Source of the DNA: Halarchaeum grantii | GTDB lineage: Archaea > Halobacteriota > Halobacteria > Halobacteriales > Halobacteriaceae | Reading direction: 5' to 3' | Assembly: GCF_014647455.2 (NCBI RefSeq) | Contig: NZ_BMPF01000003.1 | Span: forward strand, 310,001 to 374,000 | DNA: 64,000 nt | Position numbers and translations under genes: made by a program | The notes under the pieces: model-generated | Told to the model about the DNA's origin: nothing | Database searches by the model: none | Seen by the model: only the letters and a program-made list of their open reading frames with translations | Shown here: piece after piece, positions 1-9,096 of the stretch | How positions within the stretch are numbered: the first letter of the stretch is position 1 | How the letters are laid out: the number at the start of each line of letters is the position of its first letter

Positions 1-1
1 G

Positions 2-1495
2 GCCTTCGAGGCGCGAGACGTCGCAGAGCCCCCACGTCCCGAACTCGGAGACGAGGAGGGGGACGTCGGGGTCGGCGCGGACGTCGCCGTAGTTCTCCTC
101 GGGGTGCTCGACGATGTGGTCGAGTTTCTCGCGCCACGCGCCCACGCGGTCGGGCGCGACGAAGTACTCGTGGTAGTCGTTGAGGTCGGTCGCGACGTGC
201 GCCCACCCCGAGTTGTCGCAGACGAGACGCGTCGCGTCGAGTTCGCGCGCGTCCGCGTAGAACGCCTCGAGGTAGTCCTGCTTCTCCGTGTCCGTCCAGA
301 GCGGCTCCTCGTCGTCGTCGTGGCCGATGCCCCACTCCTCGTTGTAGAGGCTCCACGCGATGACGCTGGGGCGGTTGTAGTCGCGGGCGACCATCGCCTC
401 GAACTGCTCGCGAACCTCGCGCTTCGAGCGCTCGGAGTAGACGGCGGGGTTCGCGGGTTCCTCCCAGACGAGGATGCCGAGGCGGTCGGCGAGGTCGAGG
501 AACGCCGGATGGGCGGGCTTGATGTGCTTGCGCAGGAGGTTGAACCCGAGTTCCTTCGCCGTCCGGATCTCGCGCTCGAACGTCTCGAGGTCGGCGGGCC
601 GGTAGTAGGTGTCCGGGTAGAACGCCTGGTCGAGCGCGCCGCGCATCGTGAACGGCTCGCCGTTGAGGTAGAGCTCACCGTCCTCGCGGGAGACACTGCG
701 CATCCCGAAGGTGTCCGTGTGCTCGTCCAGCGTCTCGCCGCCCGCCGCGAGGCGGACCTCGACGTCGTAGAGCGCCGGGTCGTCGGGCGTCCAGTAGTCG
801 GCGTCCGGGATGGCGAGGTCGAGCGACGCCGTCTCGCCGTCGAGCGCGGCCGACTCGCTCGCGACGGGGGCGCCGGCGTCGTCGACGACGGTGACGTGAA
901 CGTCGGTCGGGCTGTCGTCGGACGCGGTGACGGCCACGCGGGCGGTGTCGTCCTCGAGGTCGGGGGTGACGCGGGCGGCCGCGACGCGCGTCTCGGGGAC
1001 GGTGACGAGGTCGACGGCCTGCCACGGGCCGCTGACGCGCGTGTACCACGGGTCGCCCTGCTTGCCGTGCGGGATCTCCGAGATGTCCTCGGGGTCGCGG
1101 ACGCGGAGGACGATAGTGTTCTCGCCGGCGGTCAGCGCGTCGGTCACGTCGAGGCCGAAGGGGAGATACCCGCCGGTGTGGTCGCCGACGCGCTCGCCGT
1201 TCACCCACACGGTCGCCTCGTAGTCCACGGCGCCGAAGCGGGCGAAGACCCGCTCGTCGCCCGCCGCGAGCGCGTCGGCGTCGAACGTCCGGCGATACCA
1301 GCCGACGCCGGTGTACTCGCGGAGGTCCGGTTCCTCCTGCCACGAGTGGGGGACGGAGACGTCGCGGGCGTCCGGCCACGCGGCGTCGGGTTCGTAGAAC
1401 GCCTCGTCGAGCCCCGCGTCGTCGGGGTCCGTGATGAACGCCCAGCGACCCGAGAGCGTGCGCGTCGCGTCGCGAGCGTGTAGCGCCTCGTTCAT
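2..1495 (-). CDS. GH2-family glycoside hydrolase (beta-galactosidase/beta-glucuronidase type), C-terminus cut by window edge
   Basis: The reading frame starts at ATG 1495 and stays open for 498 codons to the left edge, so the C-terminus is missing. The N-terminal half has the GH2 sugar-binding jelly-roll (SWQEEPDL, GWYRRTF, VWVNGERVGDHTGGYLPF), then an immunoglobulin-like domain and the start of the TIM barrel (NLLRKHIKPAHP). Both catalytic glutamates are visible: acid/base in YNEEWG (about E386) and nucleophile in SEFG (about E484), a spacing normal for GH2. There is no signal peptide, so it should act in the cytoplasm on imported beta-linked galactosides, glucuronides or similar side chains; the substrate cannot be fixed from sequence. 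It stands alone, downstream of and on the same strand as the dehydrogenase pair. Confidence 0.9.
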   Translation of the reverse strand, partial: MNEALHARDATRTLSGRWAFITDPDDAGLDEAFYEPDAAWPDARDVSVPHSWQEEPDLREYTGVGWYRRTFDADALAAGDERVFARFGAVDYEATVWVNGERVGDHTGGYLPFGLDVTDALTAGENTIVLRVRDPEDISEIPHGKQGDPWYTRVSGPWQAVDLVTVPETRVAAARVTPDLEDDTARVAVTASDDSPTDVHVTVVDDAGAPVASESAALDGETASLDLAIPDADYWTPDDPALYDVEVRLAAGGETLDEHTDTFGMRSVSREDGELYLNGEPFTMRGALDQAFYPDTYYRPADLETFEREIRTAKELGFNLLRKHIKPAHPAFLDLADRLGILVWEEPANPAVYSERSKREVREQFEAMVARDYNRPSVIAWSLYNEEWGIGHDDDEEPLWTDTEKQDYLEAFYADARELDATRLVCDNSGWAHVATDLNDYHEYFVAPDRVGAWREKLDHIVEHPEENYGDVRADPDVPLLVSEFGTWGLCDVSRLEG

Positions 1496-1567
1496 TATCA
1501 ATGGTGTAACTACCGGCGATCCTATTCTATCTTTCGGAGGGCACGAGGGCGGAGGGGCGGGTCCGGC

Positions 1568-3181
1568 TCAGAGGTCCGCGTGGATGTGGTCGGCGGCCTT
1601 GAGCGAGAGCGCCCCGATAGTGACCGTGGGGTTCATCGCGCCGCCCGTCGGGAAGACGCTGCTGGAGGCGATGGAGAGGTTCGAGAGGTCGTGGGTGCGC
1701 AAGCGCTCGTCCACCACGCTCTCGCTCGGGTCGGTGCCCATCCGCGTCGTCCCCATCGGGTGGCTCCCCGCCCACGGCTGCGTGGGGTTCGCGGCGTACG
1801 TCACCGTCACGCCGAGCTCGTCCATGATGTCGCGCTGGACGTCGAGGGCCTTGCGCGCGGTCTCCACGGCGTGCTCGCCGATCTTCCACGAGACGTCCGG
1901 GACCGGGTTCCCGTGGTCGTCCGTCTTCGAGGTGTCGAGCGTCACTCTGCTGTCCTCGCGCGGGAGCTGCTCGACGAGCGCCTCGGTGCCGACGTAGCCG
2001 CCGACGCGCGTCGCGAGCGTCGACGCCAACTCGTCGCCCCACGACCCGTCTGAGAGCGCGGCACCGACCGTCGTCGGCCCCGCGTAGTTCAACAGGCCGA
2101 CGAAGAAGCTCCCCGGCGTCGGCTCCTCGTGGTCGTAGAACTGGTGGGTGACCGACGTGGTGAAGCCGACGCGGTGTTGCTTCGTCGGCTGGTCGAGGCG
2201 GCCGCCCATGCCGACGAGCGCGTGCTCCATGAAGTAGCGCCCGACCGCGTCGGAGGTGTTCGCGAGCCCGTTCGGATACTGCTCGGACTCGGAGAGGAGG
2301 AGGAGACGCGGCGTCTCGACGGCGCCGCAGGCGATGACGAACTGGCGGGCCTCCTGTCGGTGCTCCGTCCCGTCCGGCGTCGCGTAGACGGCGGCCTCGA
2401 CCGTCTCGCCCGCGTCGTCGTGCTCGAGGCGCTGCACGGGCACCCGGTCGAGGACGCGCGCGCCCTCCGACTCGGCCTTCCGGATGTGGACGTCGCCGCT
2501 GTACTTCGCGCCGGACGGACAGACCGGCATGCACGTCCCGTAGCCGACACAGCCGCTCCGGCCGTCGTAGGACTCGTGGTTGCGGGCCTGTGGCACGGAG
2601 TGGAGCGTGATGTCGAGTTCGTCGCAGGCCTCCTCGAACAGCGTGTCCGAGTAGCTCGGCGGGAAGGCGTCCATCGGGAACGCCTCTTCACGCGGCGGCG
2701 CGAAGGGGTTGTCCGTGCCGCCGGAGACGCCCATCTCGGCCTCCACGTCCGCGTAGTAGGGGCGGACGTCCTCGTAGTCGAGCGGCCAGTCGACGCCCAG
2801 TCCGTAGCGGGAGTCCATCTCGAAGTCCTTCGGGTGGAGGCGCGGCGTGTAGCCGATCCAGTGCAGCGTCGTGCCGCCGACGCCCTTGACGCGCGTGTCG
2901 TTGAGCGGGTAGGAGACGCTCCCCGAGGACGTGAACGCGTCGCGCGCGCCGCCCATGTCCCAGACGTCGCTGCGGTCGTGGGCGGGGCGAAGCGAGCGCT
3001 CCATCCGACGGATGCGACTCTGGAGGTCGAATCGGGGGCCGGCCTCGAGGACGACGACGTCGTGGCCGCGCTTCGCGAGCGAGTGCGAGAGGAGACCGCC
3101 GGCCGGCCCGGCACCGACGACGCAGACGTCGGCGCGCTCGGAGGGCGAGCGGTCGATGGAAGGGGTGTCGTTCGCACTCAT
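1568..3181 (-). CDS. GMC-family FAD sugar dehydrogenase, large subunit (gluconate 2-dehydrogenase / FAD-glucose dehydrogenase type)
   Basis: This 537-aa flavoprotein begins with an FAD dinucleotide-binding motif (VVGAGPAGG, residues 22-30) and ends with the GMC signature GSHPMGTTRMG and the active-site NPTVTIGALS region. Cysteines 211, 217 and 221 have the 6- and 4-residue spacing of the 3Fe-4S ligands in bacterial FAD-dependent glucose dehydrogenase large subunits, so an iron-sulfur cluster is likely. It lacks a signal peptide. The next gene upstream (3178-3717), overlapping by 4 nt, encodes the twin-arginine small subunit; in bacterial relatives the large subunit is exported folded with that partner. 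It probably oxidises a sugar, sugar acid or glycoside at the cell surface; the substrate is unknown. The usual third subunit, a cytochrome c, is absent nearby. Confidence 0.88.
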   Translation of the reverse strand: MSANDTPSIDRSPSERADVCVVGAGPAGGLLSHSLAKRGHDVVVLEAGPRFDLQSRIRRMERSLRPAHDRSDVWDMGGARDAFTSSGSVSYPLNDTRVKGVGGTTLHWIGYTPRLHPKDFEMDSRYGLGVDWPLDYEDVRPYYADVEAEMGVSGGTDNPFAPPREEAFPMDAFPPSYSDTLFEEACDELDITLHSVPQARNHESYDGRSGCVGYGTCMPVCPSGAKYSGDVHIRKAESEGARVLDRVPVQRLEHDDAGETVEAAVYATPDGTEHRQEARQFVIACGAVETPRLLLLSESEQYPNGLANTSDAVGRYFMEHALVGMGGRLDQPTKQHRVGFTTSVTHQFYDHEEPTPGSFFVGLLNYAGPTTVGAALSDGSWGDELASTLATRVGGYVGTEALVEQLPREDSRVTLDTSKTDDHGNPVPDVSWKIGEHAVETARKALDVQRDIMDELGVTVTYAANPTQPWAGSHPMGTTRMGTDPSESVVDERLRTHDLSNLSIASSSVFPTGGAMNPTVTIGALSLKAADHIHADL

Positions 3182-3717
3182 AGGCTCGGCTCCTGCTGGT
3201 AGGCGCCGAGGCCGCCCGGGTAGCCGGCCGGGTTCTCGGTGCCGGCGATCGCGCCGCCCTTCGGCGAGGAGAACAGCGCGTAGAGGAGGTCGTTGACGAG
3301 GTAGTACCGGACGCGCTGGCGGTCGTTCCCGTCGGGGTCGGGGTCGGCGTGTCGCTGGCCGAGCGCGCGCAGGACGTCGTCGCGTTCCTCGACGGAGAGG
3401 TGGCGGAACGCGGCACCGGCCTCCGCCTCCGCGCGCGAGTCGAGGACGGCGACGGCGTCCACCACCTGCGAGCGGTGCGCGTCGTCGTCCTCGAAGCGAC
3501 CAGTGGCGTACGTCTCGACGAACTCGGCGGTGCCCTCGACCGAGGAGGGGTAGAGGACGTCGGCGAGCGAGACGAGCGTGCCGATCGGTTCGTCGGGCGT
3601 CGGTTCCCCGCCCCCGTCAGGGGGACGGTCGTCGGAGACGGTGTAGACGGCGGCGCCCCCGACACCGATTCCGGCGGCCGCGAGGGCAGCGATGGCGTCG
3701 CGACGCGATAACTCCAT
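3178..3717 (-). CDS. Gluconate 2-dehydrogenase subunit 3-like small subunit with Tat signal
   Basis: A 179-aa protein that opens with a twin-arginine signal (MELSRRDAIAALAAAG) and a short hydrophobic stretch to about residue 27. The remainder matches the compact helical gluconate 2-dehydrogenase subunit 3 pattern (LADVLYPSS, EFVETYATGRF, GYPGGLGAYQQEPSL). In bacterial FAD-glucose and fructose dehydrogenases this small subunit is a Tat chaperone that exports the FAD subunit. Here it precedes and overlaps the GMC gene by 4 nt, so the two are translationally coupled. ATG 3717 is preceded by a TTAAG element about 22-28 nt upstream. Confidence 0.85.
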   Translation of the reverse strand: MELSRRDAIAALAAAGIGVGGAAVYTVSDDRPPDGGGEPTPDEPIGTLVSLADVLYPSSVEGTAEFVETYATGRFEDDDAHRSQVVDAVAVLDSRAEAEAGAAFRHLSVEERDDVLRALGQRHADPDPDGNDRQRVRYYLVNDLLYALFSSPKGGAIAGTENPAGYPGGLGAYQQEPSL

Positions 3718-3843
3718 GATTATTCATACGGTTAGAGGAACTTAACGTCTCCGTCGCCCCGCCAGTGCGAGGATTCCCGGAATGTGTCACCGTAACAATG
3801 GAGAACAATTATGTACTATCCGACGAAGGATATAGTGGAAACC

Positions 3844-4986
3844 ATGAGCGAAGTCGGATTTAACCACGTCAAGAAGATGTACGACGGCGACATCGTCGCC
3901 GTCGAGGACTTCAGCCTCGACATCGAGGACGGCGAGTTCGTCACGATCGTCGGCCCGTCCGGGTCCGGGAAGTCCACGCTCCTCCGAATGCTCGCGGGAC
4001 TCGAGGACATCACCGGCGGCGAGATCACCATCGGTGACCGCGTCGTGAACGACATCGCCGCACAGGACCGGAACGTCGCGATGGTGTTCCAGAACTACGC
4101 GCTCTACCCGCACATGACCGTGCGGAAGAACATGTCGTACGGGCTGAAGCTTACGTCCGACCTCGACGACGAGGAGATCACCAAGCGCGTCGAGGACGCC
4201 GCCGAGATGATGGGGATCGAGGACCAGCTCGAGAAGAAGCCGGCCTCCCTCTCCGGCGGCCAACAGCAGCGCGTCGCGACCGGCCGCGCCATCGTCCGTG
4301 ACCCCGACGTCTTCCTCATGGACGAGCCGCTCAGCAACCTCGACGCGAAGCTGCGCGCGCACATGCGCATCGAGCTCCAGCGCATCCAGGACGACCTCGA
4401 GACGACGACGGTCTACGTCACGCACGACCAGGAGGAAGCGCTCACGATGAGCGACCGCGTCGTCATCCTCGACCAGGGCGAACTCCAGCAGGTCGGCACG
4501 CCCGCAGAGGTGTTCGACGAGCCCGCGAACCTCTTCGTCGCCGACTTCATCGGCTCGCCGTCGATGAACTTCTTCGACGTCGAACTCGTCGGGAACCGCC
4601 TCGAGGGCGAGGCGTTCTCCTACGAGGTGTCCTCGGGTGTCGCCGAGCGCATCGAGGAGCGGCGCACCGACGACGAACTCGTCCTCGGCATCCGCCCCGA
4701 GCACATCCACTTCGCGGAGCCCGATTCCGTCAACGCCATCGGCGCGATGCTCGACGTCCACGAACCCGTCGGCGACGACAACTACTTCTACCTCCGAGCG
4801 GGCGACACCGAGTTCACCATGCGCATCATGGGCGACCACGCACACGACGAGGGCGACGAACTCACCGTCTCCTTCGACGAGGAGAAGATGCACGTCTTCG
4901 ACAAGGCGAGCGGCGAGAACATCATGACGGACACGGGGACGCCCGTCTCCACGAGGTCCAGCGAGCAAGTGACACAGCAGACGTAA
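3844..4986 (+). CDS. Sugar ABC transporter ATP-binding protein (MalK/UgpC family)
   Basis: A 380-aa ATPase with Walker A (GPSGSGKST, residues 37-45), Q-loop near 83, signature LSGGQQQR (136-143), Walker B (DVFLMDEP) and a C-terminal TOBE/regulatory domain (LGIRPEHIHF) as in MalK. An ATG exists at 3811, but an AATTATGT TATA-like element at 3806-3814 would overlap it; ATG 3844 lies 30 nt after that element, so it is preferred. It is transcribed away from the dehydrogenase pair and faces the permease/binding-protein genes at 5758-8905, whose only missing component is an ATPase, so it most likely energises that transporter. Confidence 0.92.
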   Translation: MSEVGFNHVKKMYDGDIVAVEDFSLDIEDGEFVTIVGPSGSGKSTLLRMLAGLEDITGGEITIGDRVVNDIAAQDRNVAMVFQNYALYPHMTVRKNMSYGLKLTSDLDDEEITKRVEDAAEMMGIEDQLEKKPASLSGGQQQRVATGRAIVRDPDVFLMDEPLSNLDAKLRAHMRIELQRIQDDLETTTVYVTHDQEEALTMSDRVVILDQGELQQVGTPAEVFDEPANLFVADFIGSPSMNFFDVELVGNRLEGEAFSYEVSSGVAERIEERRTDDELVLGIRPEHIHFAEPDSVNAIGAMLDVHEPVGDDNYFYLRAGDTEFTMRIMGDHAHDEGDELTVSFDEEKMHVFDKASGENIMTDTGTPVSTRSSEQVTQQT

Positions 4987-5023
4987 CGTATCGCGACGGC
5001 CTCGCTCTTTCTTCCGTCCCGTC

Positions 5024-5674
5024 TCAGTTTCGCCGTGATTCCGCGTACGGCGAGGACGCGTCCTCGGGCTGCTCGGTCACCGGCCCCAGTAGCACCTCGA
5101 GGTGGAACGAAAAGGCGATGCCGGCGAAGACGAGGGCGAACGCGACCGTCAGCAGGCCCGTGACGATCGCGACGAGGAGCGTCCCCATCGCCACCATCAC
5201 CGCCGAGATGGCGTTCTGCCCCGTCCAGCGGACGGCCGACCTGAGCTCGGGTTCAAGGTCGCCGCCGTTCGCGAGCCCAACGAACGTCGGGACGAGGAGG
5301 AGCCACGCGTACGCGGCGACGTAGGTCGTGACGACGGCGAGTGCGAGCGTCAGCGCCGAGCGCGACGCCACGTACTGCCGGGCGTAGAGGACCGAGATGC
5401 CGAGGAAGACGGCGGGGACCCCGGTCAGCAGGACGGCAGAGAGGCCGTGGCGCCGGAGCGTCGCGCGAACGTGCGAACGGTCGATACTGTACCCCTCCCT
5501 GAGCGACTGGATCGCGGCGTACGCGGCGAGCGTCGCCGGTCCGAGCGTGACGACCGGGAGGGAGCAGAGGAACCAGAGCAGGCTCACGAGGATGAGTCGC
5601 GGGCCGTTTTCGTAGAAGAACCCCACCGCGTCGAAGAAGGACCGGTAGACCGTCTTCGTGTCGACTGATCTCAT
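5024..5674 (-). CDS. DUF624 / YesL-family membrane protein
   Basis: A 216-aa protein with about five hydrophobic segments and the hallmark LPVVTLGPATLAAYAAI stretch near residue 40 that marks the DUF624 (YesL) family. In Bacillus, yesL lies among the pectin/rhamnogalacturonan genes, and relatives elsewhere often sit beside MalFG-type sugar permeases; the biochemical role is unknown. Here it lies directly downstream of the permease pair on the same strand, with an 83-nt gap, so an accessory role for this transporter is a fair inference. Start ATG 5674 follows a TACTTACT element by about 28 nt. Confidence 0.75.
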   Translation of the reverse strand: MRSVDTKTVYRSFFDAVGFFYENGPRLILVSLLWFLCSLPVVTLGPATLAAYAAIQSLREGYSIDRSHVRATLRRHGLSAVLLTGVPAVFLGISVLYARQYVASRSALTLALAVVTTYVAAYAWLLLVPTFVGLANGGDLEPELRSAVRWTGQNAISAVMVAMGTLLVAIVTGLLTVAFALVFAGIAFSFHLEVLLGPVTEQPEDASSPYAESRRN

Positions 5675-5757
5675 TACGCTAGCTGTACGGGCGCGCCAGT
5701 AAGTAGGTTACCCTCGTGAACGACGCCGGTCGGCGTCGCGCCGGGGTGACGAGGGCG

Positions 5758-6618
5758 TTACGTCACGCCCTGCATCTCCACGGCGGACATCAGCTGCTCC
5801 TGTAGGAGGAGGAACAGGATGAACAGCGGCCCCGACGCGATGACGGCGGACGCCATCGTGACGGACGGCTGGTAGGTGAAGTTGTCCCGGAGGACGACGA
5901 TCCCGATCGGGAGGGTGTACATCGCCTGATCCTGGAGCACGATGAGCGGCCAGAGGAACTGGTTCCAGCTCCAGACGAACATGAACAGCGCGAGCGCGGA
6001 GAGGATCGACCGCGAGAGCGGGAGGATCATCCGCGTGTAGATCCGCCAGTTCGAGAAGCCATCGAGCTGGGCGGCCTCCTGAATCTCGTAGGGGATCTCC
6101 CGGAAGAACTGCGCCAGGAGGAAGACGCCGAGCGGCCCGGCCGCGAACGGCAGGATGACCGCGAGGTAGTTGCTGAGCAGCCCGAGGTCAGAGATGAGGA
6201 TGTACAGCGGGATGATGTTCACGAAGCCCGGAACCATGAAGCTCGCGATGATGAGCCCGAGCACGTAGCGCTGGCCCGGCCAGTCGAGGCGGGTCAGCGC
6301 GAACGCGATCATCGAGTCGACGATCAACACGAGCAGCGTCGTGGTCGACGCGATGAGCAGCGTGTTGAACGCCCAGCCGATGATGAGCGAATCGGCGAGT
6401 AGGCCCGCGTACGCGTGCAGCGAGACCGGGTCCGGGATCCAGTTCATCCCCGCCGCGATGGCGCCCTCCGGCGTCTTGAGCGACGTCGAGATCATGTACA
6501 TGTACGGCATGAGGAACAGCAGCGCCGCACCGTACATGACGGCGTGTACGAGCACACTCCGCGCGGAGACTTCTCCGGGGAGGAGCGATTCGAGACGGGT
6601 GGTGGTTGCGTTACTCAT
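5758..6618 (-). CDS. Carbohydrate ABC transporter permease, MalG type
   Basis: A 286-aa inner-membrane permease with six predicted membrane segments. The EAA loop that docks the ATPase is clear (EIQEAAQLDGFSNWRIYTRM), and the C-terminus ends in VEMQGVT, near the typical MalG ending. The first codon overlaps the end of the upstream permease gene by 8 nt, showing an operon binding protein - MalF - MalG. The ATPase is probably the product of 3844-4986. The sugar is unknown; a pentose or short oligosaccharide is plausible from context. Confidence 0.9.
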   Translation of the reverse strand: MSNATTTRLESLLPGEVSARSVLVHAVMYGAALLFLMPYMYMISTSLKTPEGAIAAGMNWIPDPVSLHAYAGLLADSLIIGWAFNTLLIASTTTLLVLIVDSMIAFALTRLDWPGQRYVLGLIIASFMVPGFVNIIPLYILISDLGLLSNYLAVILPFAAGPLGVFLLAQFFREIPYEIQEAAQLDGFSNWRIYTRMILPLSRSILSALALFMFVWSWNQFLWPLIVLQDQAMYTLPIGIVVLRDNFTYQPSVTMASAVIASGPLFILFLLLQEQLMSAVEMQGVT

Positions 6619-7534
6619 TGTCGCCTCCGATGAGGTAGTAGTTCAGGATGGACACGACGACGAGGATCGCCGTCAGGACGTAGCCGATGGTCGCGGCGTA
6701 GCCGAAGTTCTGCTGGTTGAACGCAGCCTCGTAGAGGTACATCACCAGCGTCGTGGTCGACTGCCCCGGGCCGCCGGACGTCATGACGTACGGCTGGCCG
6801 TACACCTGGAACGCCCAGATGAGGTTGATGACGACGACGAAGAAGATCGCGTGACGCATCTGCGGGACGGTGACGTCCCGGAACATGCGCCACGTCCCCG
6901 CGCCGTCGAGTTTCGCGGCCTCGTAGAGGTACTCCGGCACGCTCTGGCGGGCGGCGAGCAGGATGACGAAACTGAACCCGACGAGCCACCAGACCGTCGT
7001 GATCGCGATGGACGGCATCGCGAAGACGTACGACTGGAGCCACTGCGGCGGGTTGGACATGACGAGTCCGAGGTAGTAGTTGATGACGCCGTACTGTGTC
7101 GAGTAGAGGTTCGTCCAGACGACGGCCGCGACGGACACCGTCAGGATGTACGGGCTGAAGAAAATCGCCCGGAGCACGCCCCGTCCCCGGATGTCCCTAT
7201 TGACGCCGAGGGCGAGGCCGAGGCCGACGATGACGATCGACGGAACGGTGAGCAGCGAGAAGTACAGCGTGTTCCCGAGCGCGTTCCAGAACTGCGGGTC
7301 GCCGAGCAGGTGGGTGTAGTTCCCGATCCCGATGAACTCGGAGCGCGAGGGGAAGAACGCGTTCCACTCGAAGAGGCTCATGTAGCCGCCCATCAGGAGC
7401 GGGTAGAGCAGGAACACCCCGAAGAGGACGAGGTACGGGAGCGAGAAGAGAATCCCCTCGACGAGCTCCTTGCGCGAGCGACTGACGTTCGAGAGAACCC
7501 CCTCACCTCCTTTGAAACGGTCGATAGCTGACAT
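6611..7534 (-). CDS. Carbohydrate ABC transporter permease, MalF type
   Basis: A 307-aa permease with a cytoplasmic N-terminus of about 30 residues, then six membrane segments (first GILFSLPYLVLFGVFLLYPLL). The EAA loop reads LYEAAKLDGAGTWRMFRDV. It follows the binding-protein gene after 21 nt and overlaps the MalG gene by 8 nt, so the three are one transcription unit. Length and architecture are normal for the family. Confidence 0.9.
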   Translation of the reverse strand: MSAIDRFKGGEGVLSNVSRSRKELVEGILFSLPYLVLFGVFLLYPLLMGGYMSLFEWNAFFPSRSEFIGIGNYTHLLGDPQFWNALGNTLYFSLLTVPSIVIVGLGLALGVNRDIRGRGVLRAIFFSPYILTVSVAAVVWTNLYSTQYGVINYYLGLVMSNPPQWLQSYVFAMPSIAITTVWWLVGFSFVILLAARQSVPEYLYEAAKLDGAGTWRMFRDVTVPQMRHAIFFVVVINLIWAFQVYGQPYVMTSGGPGQSTTTLVMYLYEAAFNQQNFGYAATIGYVLTAILVVVSILNYYLIGGDNE

Positions 7535-7555
7535 AGTGAAATCGTGAGAGAGTGG

Positions 7556-8905
7556 TTACTGGATGGTGGACGTCCAGTTATCGACGCCGTTCTGGATGGC
7601 TTGGTCCACCGAGATGTTCTGCGAGTACGCGTCGGTGATCCACGTCCAGTTGCTGGTGTCGTAGAGGTTCGCACTCTCGGGCTGCGGCCAGTAGGCGAGT
7701 TGGCCGTCCTCCGCCATCTCCTTGAACGGCTTCAGCGTCTTGTTCCAGATGTCGGATTCCGGGAGGGCGTCCCCGTTCAGGATGGGGCTGTAGGCCGGGA
7801 GGTGGCCCGCTTCCGAGCCCCACGAGGGGTTCTCCTGGGTGATCCACTCCGCGGCGGCGACGGAGGTCTCGATCCGCTCTTGACTGGCGTTGGACTTCTG
7901 CGGGACGATGATGGTGTGACTGTCCGCGGTGGTGCGCAGTTGGTCGGCGTCGGGGAAGACGCGCGGCTTGTCGAAGCCCCACTCGAAGTCCTGTTCGCGC
8001 ATGACGTTCACGTACCACGTTCCGTTGACCGTCATCGCGACGGAGCCGTTCCGGAAGCTCTGCGCGACGCGGTCGGCCGAGATGTCGGGGGTGTCCCAGT
8101 TGCGCTCGCCGGAGACGCTCGCGAGGAAGTCGAGGGAGTTGGTCCCGGCTTCGTCGCCGAAGACCGCCTCCGTCATGTCGTCGTTGAACATCTGTCCGCC
8201 GTACTGGTTGAGACCCATGAACCACTGACGGAACCCACCGCCACCGCCCCAGTACGGGTCGGGGCTGAACGGCTTCGCGTCCGTGTTCTCGAGGATGGCG
8301 TTACAGGCCTCCTCGAACTGCTGGAAGTTCTCGATCGGCGGCTCGACGCCGGCTTCGTTGAGGATGTCGACGTTGTAGTAGAGGCCGACCGGGTGGGAGT
8401 CCATCGGCACCGCGTACGTGCCGCCGTCGATCTGGCAGGCGCCGAGGATCTGATCGACGTAGTCGTTCGAGGAGAGCATCCCGCTGATGTCGTTCAGCGT
8501 CGGCTTGAACCGGCGGAGGTAGGACGCGTGCGAGATGGCGAGGTCCGGCGGCGACCCGCCGGTCATCGCGGTGTACAGACGGTTGTAGTGCTCCTCCCAC
8601 GGCGTCCGCTGGCGGTTGATGGTGACGTCCTCGCCGAGCGGGCGTTCCTCGTTGAACTTGTCGATGATGGACTTCATGACCTCACCGTCACCACCACCGA
8701 ACAGGGTCCAGTAGCTCAGCTCCATCCCGCTACCGCCGCCACCGCCGCCACCGCCGCCACCGCCGGTTAGTCCCGAACAGCCGGCGAGGCCGACGGCTCC
8801 CGCGACGCCCGCCGCCTGGAGGAACCGTCGTCGGCCGGTTCGTTCGTTCGATGCCTGTCGCTGGTCGGTATGCGTGTCCGCACTCCCCACTGTGTTGTCC
8901 GACAT
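7556..8905 (-). CDS. Extracellular solute-binding protein (family 1) of the MalEFGK-type transporter, Tat lipoprotein
   Basis: A 449-aa binding protein. The N-terminus carries a twin-arginine motif RRRFLQ (25-30) and a lipobox LAGC (40-43), so it is exported folded and lipid-anchored. The mature protein starts with a run of about a dozen glycines encoded by a (GCCACC)n-like repeat on the plus strand (8740-8762), a flexible tether typical of haloarchaeal lipoproteins. The body resembles sugar-binding family 1 (ELSYWTLFGGGDGE, NGTWYVNVM). Start ATG 8905 was chosen over 8932 because a TATA element (TTTATTAT, 8931-8938) lies 26 nt upstream, fitting a leaderless transcript. It heads the operon with the two permeases. 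Confidence 0.9.
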   Translation of the reverse strand: MSDNTVGSADTHTDQRQASNERTGRRRFLQAAGVAGAVGLAGCSGLTGGGGGGGGGGGSGMELSYWTLFGGGDGEVMKSIIDKFNEERPLGEDVTINRQRTPWEEHYNRLYTAMTGGSPPDLAISHASYLRRFKPTLNDISGMLSSNDYVDQILGACQIDGGTYAVPMDSHPVGLYYNVDILNEAGVEPPIENFQQFEEACNAILENTDAKPFSPDPYWGGGGGFRQWFMGLNQYGGQMFNDDMTEAVFGDEAGTNSLDFLASVSGERNWDTPDISADRVAQSFRNGSVAMTVNGTWYVNVMREQDFEWGFDKPRVFPDADQLRTTADSHTIIVPQKSNASQERIETSVAAAEWITQENPSWGSEAGHLPAYSPILNGDALPESDIWNKTLKPFKEMAEDGQLAYWPQPESANLYDTSNWTWITDAYSQNISVDQAIQNGVDNWTSTIQ

Positions 8906-8930
8906 CACACTCAAACAAGACCACCTATTC

Positions 8931-8938
8931 ATAATAAA
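8931..8938 (-). promoter_or_regulatory. TATA element of the sugar ABC operon
   Basis: TTTATTAT on the minus strand, 26 nt before ATG 8905. The surrounding 13-mer AACATTTATTATG is the same as at the promoter of the Dpp-type binding protein (21422-21429). Confidence 0.65.
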
Positions 8939-8987
8939 TGTTCCCCAAGAACCTGTGACACAGGCGACGAATTATAAGTTGGAAAAC

Positions 8988-8997
8988 GTAACGTTAC
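8988..8997. promoter_or_regulatory. Perfect palindrome GTAACGTTAC upstream of sugar ABC promoter
   Basis: A perfect 10-bp palindrome about 50 nt upstream of the TATA element of the sugar transporter operon. Its AACGTT core recurs in a 12-bp palindrome at the exported GH51 promoter (11622-11633) and at 52568-52576 before the second transporter. It could be a binding site for a dimeric regulator; function is inferred. Confidence 0.4.
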
Positions 8998-9096
8998 ATC
9001 ATTGCATACACTGTGTTTCGCTTCGGTGAACCCGGCGTCTTTACACCTATACTCCTGTTCCTGATTTCGCGGTGGCTACGGAAGTGAGGGAGTCGA

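Noticed and set aside
3811-3843. ATG 3811 as the start of the MalK-type ATPase
   Set aside because: It would sit inside the TATA-like element, and the extra 11 residues do not match MalK N-termini; ATG 3844 fits better.
8740-8762. A (GCCACC)n-like repeat that could be mistaken for a repeat element or small array
   Set aside because: It encodes the polyglycine tether after the lipobox of the sugar-binding protein; simple codon repetition explains it.
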